From: Bimuria novae-zelandiae CBS 107.79
Lineage: Eukaryota; Ascomycota; Dothideomycetes; Pleosporales; Didymosphaeriaceae
NCBI GenBank assembly: GCA_010015655.1
Contig: ML976786.1
Location: 62,001-126,000 of the forward strand
Direction of reading: 5' to 3'
Length of the DNA stretch: 64,000 bases
Shown here: positions 23,404 to 34,907 of the stretch, in pieces
How the letters are laid out: every line of letters begins with the position of its first letter
Position numbering within the stretch: the stretch's first letter is position 1
Notes under the pieces: model-generated
What the model was told of the DNA's origin: nothing
Databases searched by the model: none
Seen by the model: only the letters and a program-made list of their open reading frames with translations
Program-made: the position numbers and the translations under genes

Positions 23404-25531
23404 ATATATTTATTTTAGAGGACCTTATCACTACACCATACGTTCTTCTAACTTTATTTGGAGAGCATTCACATCCACCACCGCCACTAAACAAGCTACT
23501 AGAGTCTATTATTTAAGAAATAGTAAAGCTAGTAAATTACGTAAAAGATCCTAGGCTAATAACTAGTAAAACTTTTTATAATAGGTTTAGATTATATTTT
23601 TAATATTACTATAGGCTTATTCCTTCGCAGTCCTTTACTAGAATAATACTATTATTAGAATAATGTAAGGACTCTCTCCGACCTTTACATATCCTTTAAT
23701 AATCTTGATCGAATATCATCCATTATACGTAAGCAACAGATTACGTATTGGTCAGAGGGAAAGGATTTTGCAGGTGTAGTATTTGAGTATGAGCAAAGGC
23801 ATAATAACGCGATAGATGTAGACACAACCGCTTTAGAACATGTTATAAACAACTTGCTAACCTATTTTAGGGCTACATCCACGGCATATACAATGACTCC
23901 TCAGGAGTTCAAATTATTTGCTTTACGAAAGGACAAGCTAAAATCCTTATATAACAAGAGACTGTCGAAGTTAATATTTCTTTTAAGAGGATTAAGCAAC
24001 ATAACCTTAATAAAATAATTATTAGAAAGTTTTTAAGGCAATATAGAAAAAGTAATTATTTTATTTTACTTTTCTTAACATGTTAATAATATATCTCTAA
24101 CATGTTCTAGTTATTACACTTGCTCGAGTGTATCTTGAAAACCAAGATGAGGAAAGCTACTTCAAGGCGTTCCAAAGACTTTTTAATCATGTTACGAAAG
24201 TCTTAGGCCAAAGGCTATCTTGGTCTCACATTTCTCCTTGTCAGGATCACAGTTTCACGGCAATTGCCCTTGATATGCATGGCGGTCAATTCCTAGGTAA
24301 GTATTAGCTCTCAACGTGTTTGTAACGTACCCTGAATGTGTTGTGAAAGGGTTTGGAAAATATCTACAATTAATTGACCCACAAGCTCGACCACCTGCAT
24401 GGCATATACAAAGAACAGTAATATTCTGCCTTATCCACTTCTTTAGAAGTATAAATACGCTTGCAGCTGGAAATTATAAGCTTTAGATGCGGATAAAGTC
24501 ATTATTATCCTGCCAAAGTCAAACTAACTATAACCACCTTTGTTAATTATTAATTGGTAAGTAACTAATTCTAAATATATACAGAACATCTTATCAACGT
24601 GTTCCAGACTAGGAAGATGGCCCTATTAAAGAGTAGGCAAGATATAAGCGTCACCTACTTATTGCTAGAGGGATTAACGAAGCATGTTTGTTTATAAAAC
24701 TTAAAGTATTTTTAGTTCTACGCCATTATATAAATGCTATTAAGCAAAGTGTAAATAAGTTAAATATTATAAATAAGAAGCTAAAGTTTTTAGCAGTAAT
24801 CCTAAAGTAACATGTTACTAACATAATTATAGTAGAGAAAAACTTAACTAATAGGATATTAAGCAGTTTAATACTTAGTAAGGCTTTAGAATATTTTATA
24901 TTTAATAGGACATATCTCTTAAGGCTTAATTTTAGTAGTCACATGCTCGTGAGAGTATATATTATTTATAGAACACGTTTTAAACACGTAGAGAACAGGT
25001 TTAACATAATCTTAGAATAGCAACGCGTCTAAACTCTTACAGAACTATAAGAAGCTATAGCTAGTCCAGATACAGTCTTGCATAGAGCATCTTTAAGCGG
25101 TATTGTACGACGTAGGAGCTCACGGCATAGCTCACGAACTAGTTCTTCTTCAAGATCGAGTTCACAAAGACCACATATAAGGTAAGAACAACACCTTAAG
25201 AACACCTCCATAATGAGATACTAACACGTTGTAGCACAGTGAAGCGCATGTCCCAGCAAGAGATGGAGGAGCAAAGGCAGCGAATTAAACTAGAAATACT
25301 TAAAACTTAGCTTAATGCGTAGCAGCAGGCTATTAAGAAAAAAGAACTAGATCTACTAAAAAGATAATAGTAGTTATAGCTTAATAACTAATATAGTTAG
25401 AATATATAATTTTTTATTAGTTAAGCTTAGCTAACCTATTACTTAGTTACTAGGCTAAGCTAACTGCTTGGCACAAGGGCGCTTGGACCCCACCAGTCGG
25501 CTTGGCTTTTTGACCAGTCGGCCGACCTGTA

Positions 25532-26336
25532 GGCTCCTTGGGGAGTGACGGGAAATCCCAATACGTGCCGACAAGGTGCAACAGCATTAAGTAATGCTAC
25601 ACTCTGCTGGCCTAGATGCTGCTCCGAATAAGCATGCTTGCGTTGGCTCAAAAGACTTGGTTTGAGCATACAGTTGCCTTCGAAATTCGGATCGTTAATC
25701 TGTCGAACGTGTGGAGCTGCCGCACGGGGTGGAAAGCAGCGCGCTCTTGTCGTAATCGGCCCCATGACAACTTGCCAACCGTGGGGTTGGCGCTATTATC
25801 CTTCTGGGGTAGCAGAATTTCGTTCCCCGCGCTCGGCGGCAAGTGAGTCACGGCTCAAGTTAAGGTGCAGAGGGCAACAGGAGGGTTGGTGGGAGGAGGA
25901 GCTGAGCATTGACGATTTCTTCCATCCAATCGGACGCAGCCGAATAAGTAACAGCCGGGAACCTGGAAGTCGCAGAAATGCGAATCAGAAATAGCTCCGC
26001 CACAAAGCGCGCGCTTCGAGTCGATCCACGCAACCCCGCGTTGCACTCTGAAATTGGGTCGCGCGTCAGCCAATTGTTCCACGCCAATCGACATGCAGCC
26101 GACTTCAGCGCTCCACGCTTACTAGATTCCCGGATGGAGTATTGATGGTACTGAAGACTGAAGGGCGCTTCAGGCGTGGGTCGATGACGGTAGAGCTACG
26201 GGTGTGGTTGACTGGCACCACACCAGACGAATTCCAATTCGGACAATACTGATGGGAAAGACAGGAGGAGGATGGTGTAAAAAGAGTGGATGAAGCGGGG
26301 GGCTCGATGCAATGTACCGAGAGCTCCATGACGGAT
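25532..26336. other. RIP-free spacer, no recognised gene
   Basis: Ordinary-composition DNA downstream of the Mutator-like element. Short open frames occur on both strands but none shows a family motif or splice pattern I can support. Confidence 0.45.
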
Positions 26337-26440
26337 TTCGCAATACCGTGGTCGTACATCCACAACCTGGGTGGAATGGGGAAGACGCAGCGGGTCGTCC
26401 TATTGCGGTGAAGAAGTTGCAGAAAGCCGACTAATTACAG
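26337..26440 (+). pseudogene. P-loop fragment of a second NLR/STAND gene
   Basis: The frame SYIHNLGGMGKTQRVVLLR at about 26352-26410 contains an intact Walker A (GGMGKTQ), as in the NB-ARC/NACHT proteins of fungi. The frame stops shortly after and no other STAND motif was found. The left edge of pogo 2 is 60 bp downstream. Confidence 0.6.
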
Positions 26441-26500
26441 CTTGGAGATACTATCGCACGCTTCAGGGCGACACAAACCAAGTAGCGGTACCGTGTTTTA

Positions 26501-28616
26501 TCAGATGACGCACAGCCATCAATTGGCGCACGCTCACCGCCAAATTTTCGACTTCTTCACCCTCTCATAACTACACCAATATGGACCCAATTGAGGCTGC
26601 GTTAGAGTTGCTGAAATTGCTAAATCCTGGAGAAACACCTAATTACACTATAGTTGCAAAAAAGTATAGTTGTAATTAAACAACGCTATTAAAGCGCTAT
26701 TACGGGGTTTAAGGCACCTATGCTTAGCGAATTAATAATATGCGCCTCCTTAACACTACGTAAAAGAAAGCTCTTATAACTTACATTAATAACCTTTGCT
26801 AACGAGGTCTACCGCCTATAAGATAAATAATATAGAATTTTGCCTTAGAAATAGCTAGAAGAACTACTAGAAAATGCTAGGTTAATTACTTTATCGCTCG
26901 ACATTATATTAACCTTATATTACATTAGAGCTCCGGTATGGACGCGTTATAGCACAAAGCTAATTTAGCATTTAAATATAGCCTCTACTTTAAGCTTTTA
27001 GCGCAGAAGATCGAACAGTATAACGTAGAACCGCAATATATATATAATATAGACAAAAAAGGCTTCTTAATTAGGGTACTATTAAAGATAAAGCGCATCT
27101 TCTCCCGCCAAAGATATAAGAATAGCAAAGTAAAGCAAGTTATACAAGATAGCAATAAAGAGTAAATAATAATAATTACATATATTTACGCTAACGGTAG
27201 TACTCTCACGCTAACCTTAATTTACTAGGCTATTTCTAGTAATATATAGGACTTATAGCTTTAAGATTTTAACCTACAAGAGTATAACTGTTTCTTTACT
27301 TCCTTAGCTAGTAGATGGACGAACAACAAGATTAGTATATAATAGCTAAAATAAGTGTTTAATCGCGAGATAAAGGCAAAGGCGCGTCGCTCCTAGCGTC
27401 TCCTTATCCTTAACAGCTACGGCTCCTATATAACGATAGAATTTATTAAGTATTATAATAAGAATTAAATTCTCCTGGCCATCTTTCCTCCTTACGCTAC
27501 CTATACTCTCTAGCCACTTAACGTTTGCCTCTTTAAGCCTCTCTCTAGCGCATACTCCACCGAGCTCTTAGACTTTATGTATAGCTATTAAGGCCTTACC
27601 TCTATTATAAAGCGTAACTTCTTTTACATGTTTTATTGCGCCTAGAATACAGCGTTTAAATATAAGACGATTATTAAGTCCTTTAAGGTCACTAGCCTCT
27701 CACCATTAAACGCAGAGGTAGTATTACAAAAGTTTTAAAAGGTAAAAGTAGAGAGGCTATTATCCTCTAAGAGTAGCTCGTTAGTACTTAGCGCTTTAAA
27801 TTAGAGAAAGATAGAGCGCTTGCTGCGCGAGGTTATTAAAAATACCTATTCTAAACACTCGTAGTAGCTCTCTTAAATAATCTATTATATAGCTATGCAG
27901 AAGTAGCTTCTCTAGCATAAAAATAACTGCCTCAAAGAAGCTCTTATTAATAAGAGAAAGCAGCGACAGCGTGGCAAGCCTTTGCTACTTAAAGCACCGC
28001 TAGAGTATAATAGAGGCGCTGTTCTCTGGTCGCCCGCCAAAGTCCAAGACGCCCAAGATAGGCAGGCGCAGAAGGATACCAACGAGTAGTTGCAACAACA
28101 ACAGAAGGAGGAGAAACTTGCTCTACGAAAGCAGCAGAAAGAACAGAAACAAGCCATGCTTGAGGAGAGGAAGCGTATGAGGCTTGCCGCCAAAGAAATC
28201 CGCCTCCAGGAGCAGCGTAGCAAGGCTGCTACGCGTGAAGAAGCACGTATTACACGCAAGGCTAAAAAACAACTCTAAAAAGATATATAATTATCCTAAA
28301 GGGGTACAAGACGTTAACTAATCGCTTCTGCTACTCCGTCTCGTCCATATAAAGCGCCTAACATTACTAAGGTCGATTTCTCTTCCATTATTAATAAGGA
28401 GCCTACACCCGGCCCTAGCACGCGCACAAGAAATATACGCCTCCTACAGAGGTTTCGCATGTAAATTATCATAAGCAATTAATTATTCAAGCTCTATAGA
28501 CCTCTCCACTAGAAAATCTCGCGATAATAGCTCTTATATAGAGCTCTACAGCCTCAAAAGCAGTGGGTGTGGGCATCCGGAAATCGTGCGCCAAGTGATG
28601 CCCGTGCGTCATCTGA
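26501..28616 (+). mobile_element. Fot1/pogo DNA transposon 2
   Basis: Ends TCAGATGACGCAC (26501) and GTGCGTCATCTGA (ending 28616) are inverted repeats of about 35 bp with some mismatches, flanked by TA at 26499-26500 and 28617-28618. One transposase frame on the + strand fills the element. Length 2116 bp. Confidence 0.93.
26581..28278 (+). pseudogene. Fot1/pogo transposase 2, RIP-inactivated
   Basis: One 566-codon frame from ATG 26581 (MDPIEAALELLKLLNPGETP) to TAA 28276-28278, without frameshifts but with dozens of stops. The first catalytic block reads YNIDKKGFLIRVLLKIKRIF near 27041-27100 (DEKG became DKKG); the central part, including the second aspartate, is mutated (LNSYGSY). The last 190 bp are almost unmutated and encode a Lys/Gln/Glu/Arg-rich coiled tail. 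That sharp contrast between a stop-riddled core and a clean tail is notable. Confidence 0.9.
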
Positions 28617-28735
28617 TATTATGATTCTGGAAATACCTGCTCGACCCACAAATATTAGTCAGTCATCCGATCTAGCTTCGGGTGGGGTAATTTGGCAACC
28701 TCACCCCAACAACGTTATCCTCCAACGTTGCCCCC

Positions 28736-29850
28736 ATGAACAATATGCCTCATACTCCTGGGAGACCTACTGGGCATAGATTGCAGCCCTCGGTGCTGCA
28801 GGCAGTACTCGAAAAGTTGGCCGCCAGCCACTCAAATTGCTCAATCCAGAGAACAACAGGCGTCGCCTGCTCTACTACTAGGAGGATTAAATTATCGATG
28901 GAGTACTTTGGCCAGCCATACGGGCCCCCTGGTGTTCGGCGTGGGCGCCCACCTATACTTAGTCAGTTTCATAGAGATAAGCTGCTCGAACACCTCAGGG
29001 GCAAACCAACCATGTATTTGGACGAGATGCAGGCCTTCTTGTACGACGACTTTAACGTGCGGATCTCCATCCCATCCCTCTGGGAGACCTTGGCCAAACT
29101 TAATTAGAGCAGAAAGGCAGCTTCAAAAGCTGCGGCCGAGCGCAACAAGCTACTCCGCCGGGCCTTCCGTGCGCGCTGCTAGCAAATATATACAACTAAT
29201 CAAGTCGTCTGCCTCGACGAGAGCGCCGCCAACGAGCGAACTGGCGATAGGAAGTACGGCTAGTCGCCCGTCAATAGCCCTGTTGACGCCGTCTACTCAG
29301 CGCGACGCTCAGAGAGGTGGAGCGTTCTGCCGGCCATGGACGCGTCTGGTTACCTCACCCACGTCGTATACCAGGGAGCAATTACTGCAGAGCTGATGGA
29401 GCATTTTATGGCTACTCAGGTGCTCCCACTTTGCAACTCCTAGCCGGGCAAACGATCAGTAATACTCCTTAACAACGCGTCTATCCATAAGTCAGTAAGG
29501 CTCCAGCAACTGTGTAGAGACGCAGGCGTAATACTGGAATACTTGCCGCCATACTCGCCTGATTTCAACCCAATCAAGCAGACCTTTAAGGCTCTAAAAA
29601 GCTAGATAAAACGGAACTTCGAGCGGGCCAACGTGTACGCCAACTTTGCCTACTTCTTAGAGGAAGCTATGCAGGCTGTTTACTATAACATGCCTGTCGC
29701 AAGCAAGTTCTATACGTATTATAGGTAGGTGGCGGCGTGACTACGCGCAGAGAAAGTCTGTCGGAAAGGTATCAGGGCAGCCTTCATGGCGGCGGGGATT
29801 TTGCACCCACAACGCCAGGAAATAAATACCGCGATAACTAGGCAAGATAG
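28736..29850 (+). pseudogene. DDE_3 (IS630/Tc1-like) transposase
   Basis: The frame from ATG 28736 has an N-terminal helix-turn-helix region (HTPGRPTGHRLQPSVLQAVL; GVRRGRPPILSQFHRDKLLE near 28930-28990), a TAG at 29105, and then, continuing, VVCLDESAANE (first D), VILLNNASIHKS (second D as N) near 29465 and LEYLPPYSPDFNPIKQTFKA near 29540-29598, where the third acidic residue sits. This is the order of IS630/Tc1 catalytic domains. Few stops (for example 29105, 29180, 29444), all transition-type, so damage is light. Confidence 0.85.
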
Positions 29851-30171
29851 AAACAAGGTCGCTGAATCAATTGCTATTATCAGATTTCAAATAGCTATTG
29901 TGGTTGTAGAGTTATAGGTGGAGAGGCGTTGGCGGCGTTGACATGGTAGGTTGTTTTGGTAACAGCGGCCGACGCTAGTAGAGGCAACTTCATAGTAACT
30001 CACTATAAAACATGCATGTACTTAGTCAAATTGACAGAAAAATCGTCTCAACTTCGTTCAAATGCGCTGGGTAGCCCGTGCCTGCAACGCGTTTTCTACG
30101 CCCATATCGCCAGCTCCCCCGCCGCAACACCCCACTCAGTTAACTTCCCTACGTCTCTCGTCACGTAATTT

Positions 30172-31764
30172 CTACTCGTCTTCACTCTCTTGAGCCTCTG
30201 CGGCGCCCTCAATTTCGCTTTCTGTAAGTCCAGCGTACTTAGATCGCCATTGTTTTGCCATGCTGCGCAGCCGCAGGAGCAGCCCGACAGGTAGGGCAAA
30301 ATCCTCCCTCCAGACGCTAAACGGCATGCCTCCGTCCGACGGATCCATGAGCATATTAATATCAATCCCGGAGCCTTAGACAACTATCTCCAGCACCTTA
30401 TTAATCTCTGCAACCTAGCCAGCAAAAGCTTTAGATTTCTAATATATAAAGAACTTCCAGGTGTGGGTTAATAGCTCCAACATGTTTTGGTAAGTTAGAG
30501 GCTCCCAATCGAGCCTTAAGGGCTCAGCTGGTCCGGCTGCCTCGGGTGGAGGACGCAGCAAAGCTTGACTTTGGGCTAATTACTACATAGTATTAGCCAT
30601 AATAAGTCTAATACACTTGTCAAAGGCATCTCCACTACTACTGCCGCTGTCGCTGGCCGCCCGTTTCTTGCGCCTCTATGCCTTCTCCTTAGCCGCCCGC
30701 GCCCTCGCGTTGGCCAGGCATAAACGTATATTGTCTAAAGGAGCCTCGACGCTGCTCTCTCCGAGGGTTATCTCGCGCGCCCAGATCGCCACGATATTGC
30801 TATCGACTGGGTAGTGGTCCTCGAAGCAATCAACTCTCCCTGGCGTCCGCGATACCCAGCAGCAGAAGGAGTAGTTACGACACTTAGAGTCCTAGCACCT
30901 CCATTTATCGCGGATCTGTATCGCAACGCCGTTACCTGCAGCAACCTCGGCGGCGAGCACCTCAGGCAAATCCAGAAGTTGCTGATTTGTTGCCGTCAGT
31001 CGGATCCCTGGCCAGCCTTACAATACCCCCCCATTACGCGTTTAGGCGTTTTGCGGCGTTTCTGTGAGCTGCAACTTCAAGTCAAAGTCGACGCGGATAA
31101 CCTTATTTAATGTCTCCTTAAGCTGCCGGGCCTGCTCCCTTACGTGATTAAATCTAAGGACCTCTCTACGCTAGAGCAACTTAATAAGTCGCAGCTCCTT
31201 TAGCTGCTTACTCGTATATACAGTAGTAGTAAGGCTCTTAACAGAGGCTCTCTACGGCGGCTGCTCATTCGCGAGGTCTCTTATAACGTCGTCTACCTAC
31301 TCCTAGAGCCCTGTTAACGTCTAATCGTCTATAATAGCTTTACTATCAAAGTCTTGGTGGTGGGCGAGGGAGTCCTTCCCCAAAAAGGCGCGCTAATGGG
31401 TAGTAACTAATGGCTCCTCCTCCTCATGCTCAGGCTCCTTAGCAGCCTCCCTGGCAGCCTCAGGGGTATTAGAACTCAGGCGGAGGCTCAGTAACCTGCT
31501 CAGCACACTTAGTAGCTAGCCCAGAGGCTGGTTCTCCTCATCCTCTGCGTACAACTCCGCGTCTATAATATCGTCGTCCTTAAACACCTCGTCGGCCTGC
31601 GCGTCAACAGCTAATTAGCTGTCTTATTGCAACTCTTGCAAGGGCTCCCTGGCCTTGCTAGTGGCGGTGGGGCCCTTATTACGCCTACGCCGCTTGTTGC
31701 CCAGAGGGTTAACCCCAGCGTCAAACACCTGCGTCACTTTACGTCTCCTACGAGTCTCTGGCAT
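30172..31764 (-). pseudogene. Second gene of the IS630/Tc1-type element, unknown function
   Basis: ATG at 31764-31762 opens one 531-codon frame to the stop at 30172, with about a dozen TAG/TAA stops but no frameshift, so it was once a full reading frame. It begins MPETRRRRKVTQVF, has an RRRR basic patch, an acidic middle (DDDIIDAELYAEDEE), a charged helical segment (QLKELRLIKLL and REQARQLKETLNKVI near 31165-31095), a second basic patch and an acidic C-terminus (SMAKQWRSKYAGLTESEIEG, then AQESEDE). I do not recognise a family. It converges on the transposase and lies within the element's ends, so it probably travels with it. Confidence 0.6.
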
Positions 31765-31875
31765 ATTAATTCACCCTTAGCAATCGAACAGGGGTTAAAA
31801 GTAGGTGTATATTCTCAATAAACATTTCCTGTCACCCATTTTGGGTGGTGGAGAATGAAGGCGGGGAAGCGCTTA

Positions 31876-33988
31876 ACATGCCCGTGCGCGTGATGAGCCA
31901 CTTCGCGTGATGGGCCACCCACGCCAAAACACTCAAACTTCACAACCTCATAACTCTACCATTATGGCTCTAATTAACGACGCGCTTGCAGATCTAATGT
32001 CGCTAAGCCCTAGCGAACAGTTTTTGTACCGAAAAGTAGCTAAAAAGTATGGTGTTTCTCGCTTAACTTTGATGCGAAGGCACCATGCTACAACACAGCC
32101 ACACGCATTAAAGATTATCAACCAACAAAAGCTTGCTCCACAACAAGAGGCAGAGCTTATTAAATATATAGAAGGACTTACAGCACGTTACCTACTACCT
32201 ACAAGAGAGATAATACGAAATTTCGCGTCGACAATAGCCAAGGAGCTAGTGAGCGAGAGCTGGGTTACGCGCTTTATTAATTGGCACAGCATCCATCTTA
32301 CCTCGCGATGGGCAACTGGTATGGACAGCAATCGCCACTAAGCCGACTCAGGGGATAAATACAGCCTGTATTTTAATATCCTAGGTGATAAAATTAAGGA
32401 ATATGGTATTGAGCCTCGTCACACGTACAATATGGATGAGAAAGGCTTCTTTATCGGTATCATTGGCCGATCGAAACGAGTGTTCAGCAGACGTATGTGG
32501 GAGAAGAAGGAGGTTAGAGCATCTCTACAAGATGGCTCTCGCGAATGGATTACCCTCCTAGCATGCGTGTGCGCTGATGGATCAGCCTTGCCGCCAAGCC
32601 TTATCTACTAGTCTACCAACAAGGACATCTAATCAAGCTAGGTTAAGGATATTGAGGCAGGAAAGCATAGCGTACACGTCTCCTCTTCACCCTTAGGCTG
32701 GACAAACAACGATATCGGCCTTGCCTGGCTTGAGCAGGTGTTTGATCGCTACACTAAGGCAAAAGCTCGACGATCCTACTGACTTCTTATCCTTGATGGC
32801 CATGGATCTCATGTTACTATAGATTTTATCGACTATTGCGACAGGAATAGGATCCTCCTAGCTATACTTCCTCCTCACTCGACGCATACGCTTCAGCCAC
32901 TTGATATAGTGCTCTTTAAGCCTCTCTTATTAGCCTACTCCGCTGAGCTCACGACCTACCTCTAAAAGAGCCAAGGCCTAGTCCTAATTAAAAAAGGAAA
33001 CTTCTTCCCTCTCTTCTGGAAGGCCTAGGCAAGCTCCCTTCAGGAGGAGACGATTCTCAAGTCTTTTGAGGCTACTAGCATATCACCTTTCAACCCAGAG
33101 GTTATACTCAAAAGATTTGCCAAAACCACCCAAGATGAGCAGGAATCACGAGAGAGCTCTACGTCAGTACTCAGTGGATCTGACTGGCGTAAATTAGATC
33201 GCCTCGTACGAGCTGCAGTAGAGAATCAGGCTAGTAAAGACGCGCAGAAGCTCAGCCGCTCACTTCACCACATCTCAGTTCAAAATAAGCTACTTCACCA
33301 CGAGATCAACGGGCTTAAGGAGGCACTACTAGTTAAGAAGAAGCATAAGAAGAAGGGCAAGCGTCTTAACCTTTAGCAGCGTTAAGAGTACCATGGGGGA
33401 GCAGTCCTCTGGTCACCGAGGAAGGTCAGGGAGGCTCGTGTACGCTAGTCTGTGAAGGAGCAAGAGGAAAAGGAGCAAAAGCTTCGAAAAGCAGAGACAG
33501 CTGAGTTAAGGAAGGCAGCTAAGCTGTACAAGGAGAAAATTGCAGAGGAGAAGCGTGTGGGGCGGGAGGCCGCCAAGGTAGCTAGGGAGAAGGAGAGGGC
33601 TGAGAAGGCAGCAGAGCGCGCTCGCCAGAAAGAGGCTCGTGACGTAGCAAAAGCTCTATAATCTACCTAGAAGGGTAAGAGAAAAGCCTCGCAGCCACCT
33701 ATATAAAGTAACAAGCGCTAGAAACGTGTGGTTGACGCTGTAGCTACTAAGGAAACCTTAGGTGCCGTATTAGCAGCTCCACCCAAAACCACGCGGCGCG
33801 GTCGCAACGTTAAGCTTCTAAGTAAATATAAATAGCACAGGTTAATTGCAAGTATTAATATAGTACTTCTATAAAGAAATCTCGTGATAATAGCTACTGT
33901 GTGTAGCTCTACAGCCTCGTTTCTCGTAGAGATGTTTTGGTGTTGGTGGCCCATCACGCGAAGTGGCTCATCACGCGCACGGACACGT
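31876..33988 (+). mobile_element. Fot1/pogo DNA transposon 3 (least degraded)
   Basis: Inverted ends of about 45 bp (CCCGTGCGCGTGATGAGCC on the left, matching the right end) flanked by TA at 31874-31875 and 33989-33990. Size 2113 bp. It splits the right arm of the IS630-type element. Confidence 0.93.
31964..33661 (+). pseudogene. Fot1/pogo transposase 3, few stop codons
   Basis: A 566-codon frame from ATG 31964 (MALINDALADLMSL) to the stop at 33659-33661, the same codon number as pogo 2. The catalytic blocks are intact: NMDEKGFFIGIIGRSKRVFS near 32431-32490, LLILDGHGSHVTIDFIDYCD near 32788-32850, and HTLQPLDIVLFKP near 32888-32930. A tail rich in Lys, Glu, Ala and Arg (33452-33661) follows. 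About ten stops remain (first TAA at 32339-32341), all explicable by single transitions. This looks the most recently inserted of the three pogo copies. An in-frame upstream ATG at 31907 is less likely to be the start. Confidence 0.88.
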
Positions 33989-34025
33989 TACTAAAACAGT
34001 GGGTCGAGCAGGTATTTCCAGAATC

Positions 34026-34511
34026 ACCGATAAAACACGGTAGGCTGCCTTTGCTGCGTCGTCTTATTGCAACTGCTGACGTGATGACTGGCGCGTGAAC
34101 AGCTTGCCACTCGCTCTTGGCACAGTCAGCACCCACCTCCATTTGGTAATGACCAGCTTCGTCAACTACGTTCGGAGCTATACAAGGCTTTGTGGCTCTG
34201 CCTGCAGCAGAAGACGCCGCAATTGCTGGCGTACCTTAACAATAGGGAAGTAACAGTGATTATATGTAATGATAGAGAGTGGTTCCTCTAGGCCCGCATC
34301 TCGTAATGTACGTCGTCCCAAACTTGATTCCACCCAACGTTCCACGAAAGCTCTCACACTGGACCTCCTCCTTCTCGATTATGTACACCCCCCTTGAAAG
34401 TCATTAAATCAAGCTCACATGCAGGACTGCCACAGCAATACCACCTTATCCGGTCTGCGATACATTTAGTTTTAGTCTATCGAGGATCTGTTGCCTGTAC
34501 GAACCCATCCC
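34026..34511. other. RIP-free spacer
   Basis: No gene or repeat recognised between the transposon end and the small gene on the - strand. Confidence 0.5.
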
Positions 34512-34868
34512 TCAGCCCAGCTTGCTCTTTGCTTGTGCTTCGAGCGATTCCAGCACCCTGTCAAGCTCTGCAGTTTTATCCTTGGCAGCTGTATCAAAAG
34601 CTTCTGTAGCTAATTTATCATGAGTCGACCTTTTCCTAGCCCAATCCCTCAAAGCTGGGCTCTTCGCCTGCGAGTTGATCTGTAGAACAACGTTGAGCTT
34701 CTGGGTAGCGGGATCGTATCGGCCTGCGTCGATACGGCACTGGAACTCGGCGTCCTTGGATTTGGATGGCAAGATACGGTTCCCGTCTGCGACTCCAGGG
34801 GTGAATTTGGAGGCGGAGCCGCTGAGTGCCTTTGCCTTTTGAACGAAGGCTCCAATCGCTTTGGACAT
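34512..34868 (-). CDS. Small conserved-looking protein of unknown function
   Basis: An uninterrupted frame of 118 residues from ATG 34868 (MSKAIGAFVQKAKALSGSAS) to the stop at 34512; a longer version starting at 34907 adds 13 residues, but the inner start is followed by a more protein-like N-terminus. No signal peptide or membrane segment. Ala, Lys and Ser are frequent; the C-terminal third (AKDKTAELDRVLESLEAQAK) is predicted by eye to be an amphipathic helix. There is no RIP damage, and a tttaaatac TATA-like stretch lies upstream near 35036-35044. I do not recognise the family. It shares this intact island with the kinase gene. Confidence 0.6.
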   Translation of the reverse strand: MSKAIGAFVQKAKALSGSASKFTPGVADGNRILPSKSKDAEFQCRIDAGRYDPATQKLNVVLQINSQAKSPALRDWARKRSTHDKLATEAFDTAAKDKTAELDRVLESLEAQAKSKLG

Positions 34869-34907
34869 CGTTCGGCTCGTGAAAAGGTTTAGCTGCCTTA
34901 GCCCCAA

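Larger units (their letters stand above)
19940..24900 (+). pseudogene. Multi-intron transposase gene of the Mutator-like element
   Basis: Exon 1 reads DKFTLLDIKDASLQQVSQEI to 20028; its start codon appears as ATA at 19940, a G-to-A loss of ATG. GT-AG introns include 20029-20083 and 20249-20301, and later candidates begin near 20551, 20697 and 20954. After the first introns a FAR1/GCM-like patch is visible (ISL, TSAITLNCN, NMGFNPRPP). After the PiggyBac insertion come YVLLTLFGEHSHPPPPLNK near 23440-23500 and, at 24118-24300, LARVYLENQDEESYFKAFQR and FTAIALDMHGGQFL, then an intron, then WHIQRTVIFCLIHFFRSI. These resemble fungal MULE-type proteins. RIP stops are fewer than in neighbouring elements, but the gene is broken. 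Confidence 0.6.
19743..25531 (+). mobile_element. Mutator-like (MULE/Hop-type) DNA transposon, interrupted by PiggyBac 1
   Basis: Long inverted ends of roughly 110-130 bp: TACAGG, then a CCGACTGGTC block, at 19743 onward matches the reverse complement of sequence ending at 25531, including AAGCGCCCTTGTGCCAAGCA. Long TIRs, an internal size of about 3.5 kb after removing PiggyBac 1, and a transposase with GCM/FAR1-like N-terminal motifs fit the Mutator superfamily. No clean 8-10 bp target duplication was found. It could alternatively be a related superfamily with long TIRs. Confidence 0.7.
28623..34025 (+). mobile_element. IS630/Tc1-type element with two convergent genes, interrupted by pogo 3
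   Basis: A 27-bp perfect inverted repeat begins GATTCTGGAAATACCTGC at 28623 and its reverse complement ends at 34025. Between them lie a DDE_3 transposase (+), a second long frame on the opposite strand (30172-31764) and the separate pogo 3 transposon (31876-33988). Without pogo 3 the element is about 3.3 kb. A clear TA duplication was not found outside the repeats; pogo 2 ends only 6 bp to the left. Confidence 0.75.

Noticed and set aside
19743..25531. Helitron or hAT assignment for the 19.7-25.5 kb element
   Set aside because: Long terminal inverted repeats exclude a Helitron, and no hAT dimerisation motif or 8-bp duplication was visible; the GCM/FAR1-like N-terminus favours a Mutator-like element.
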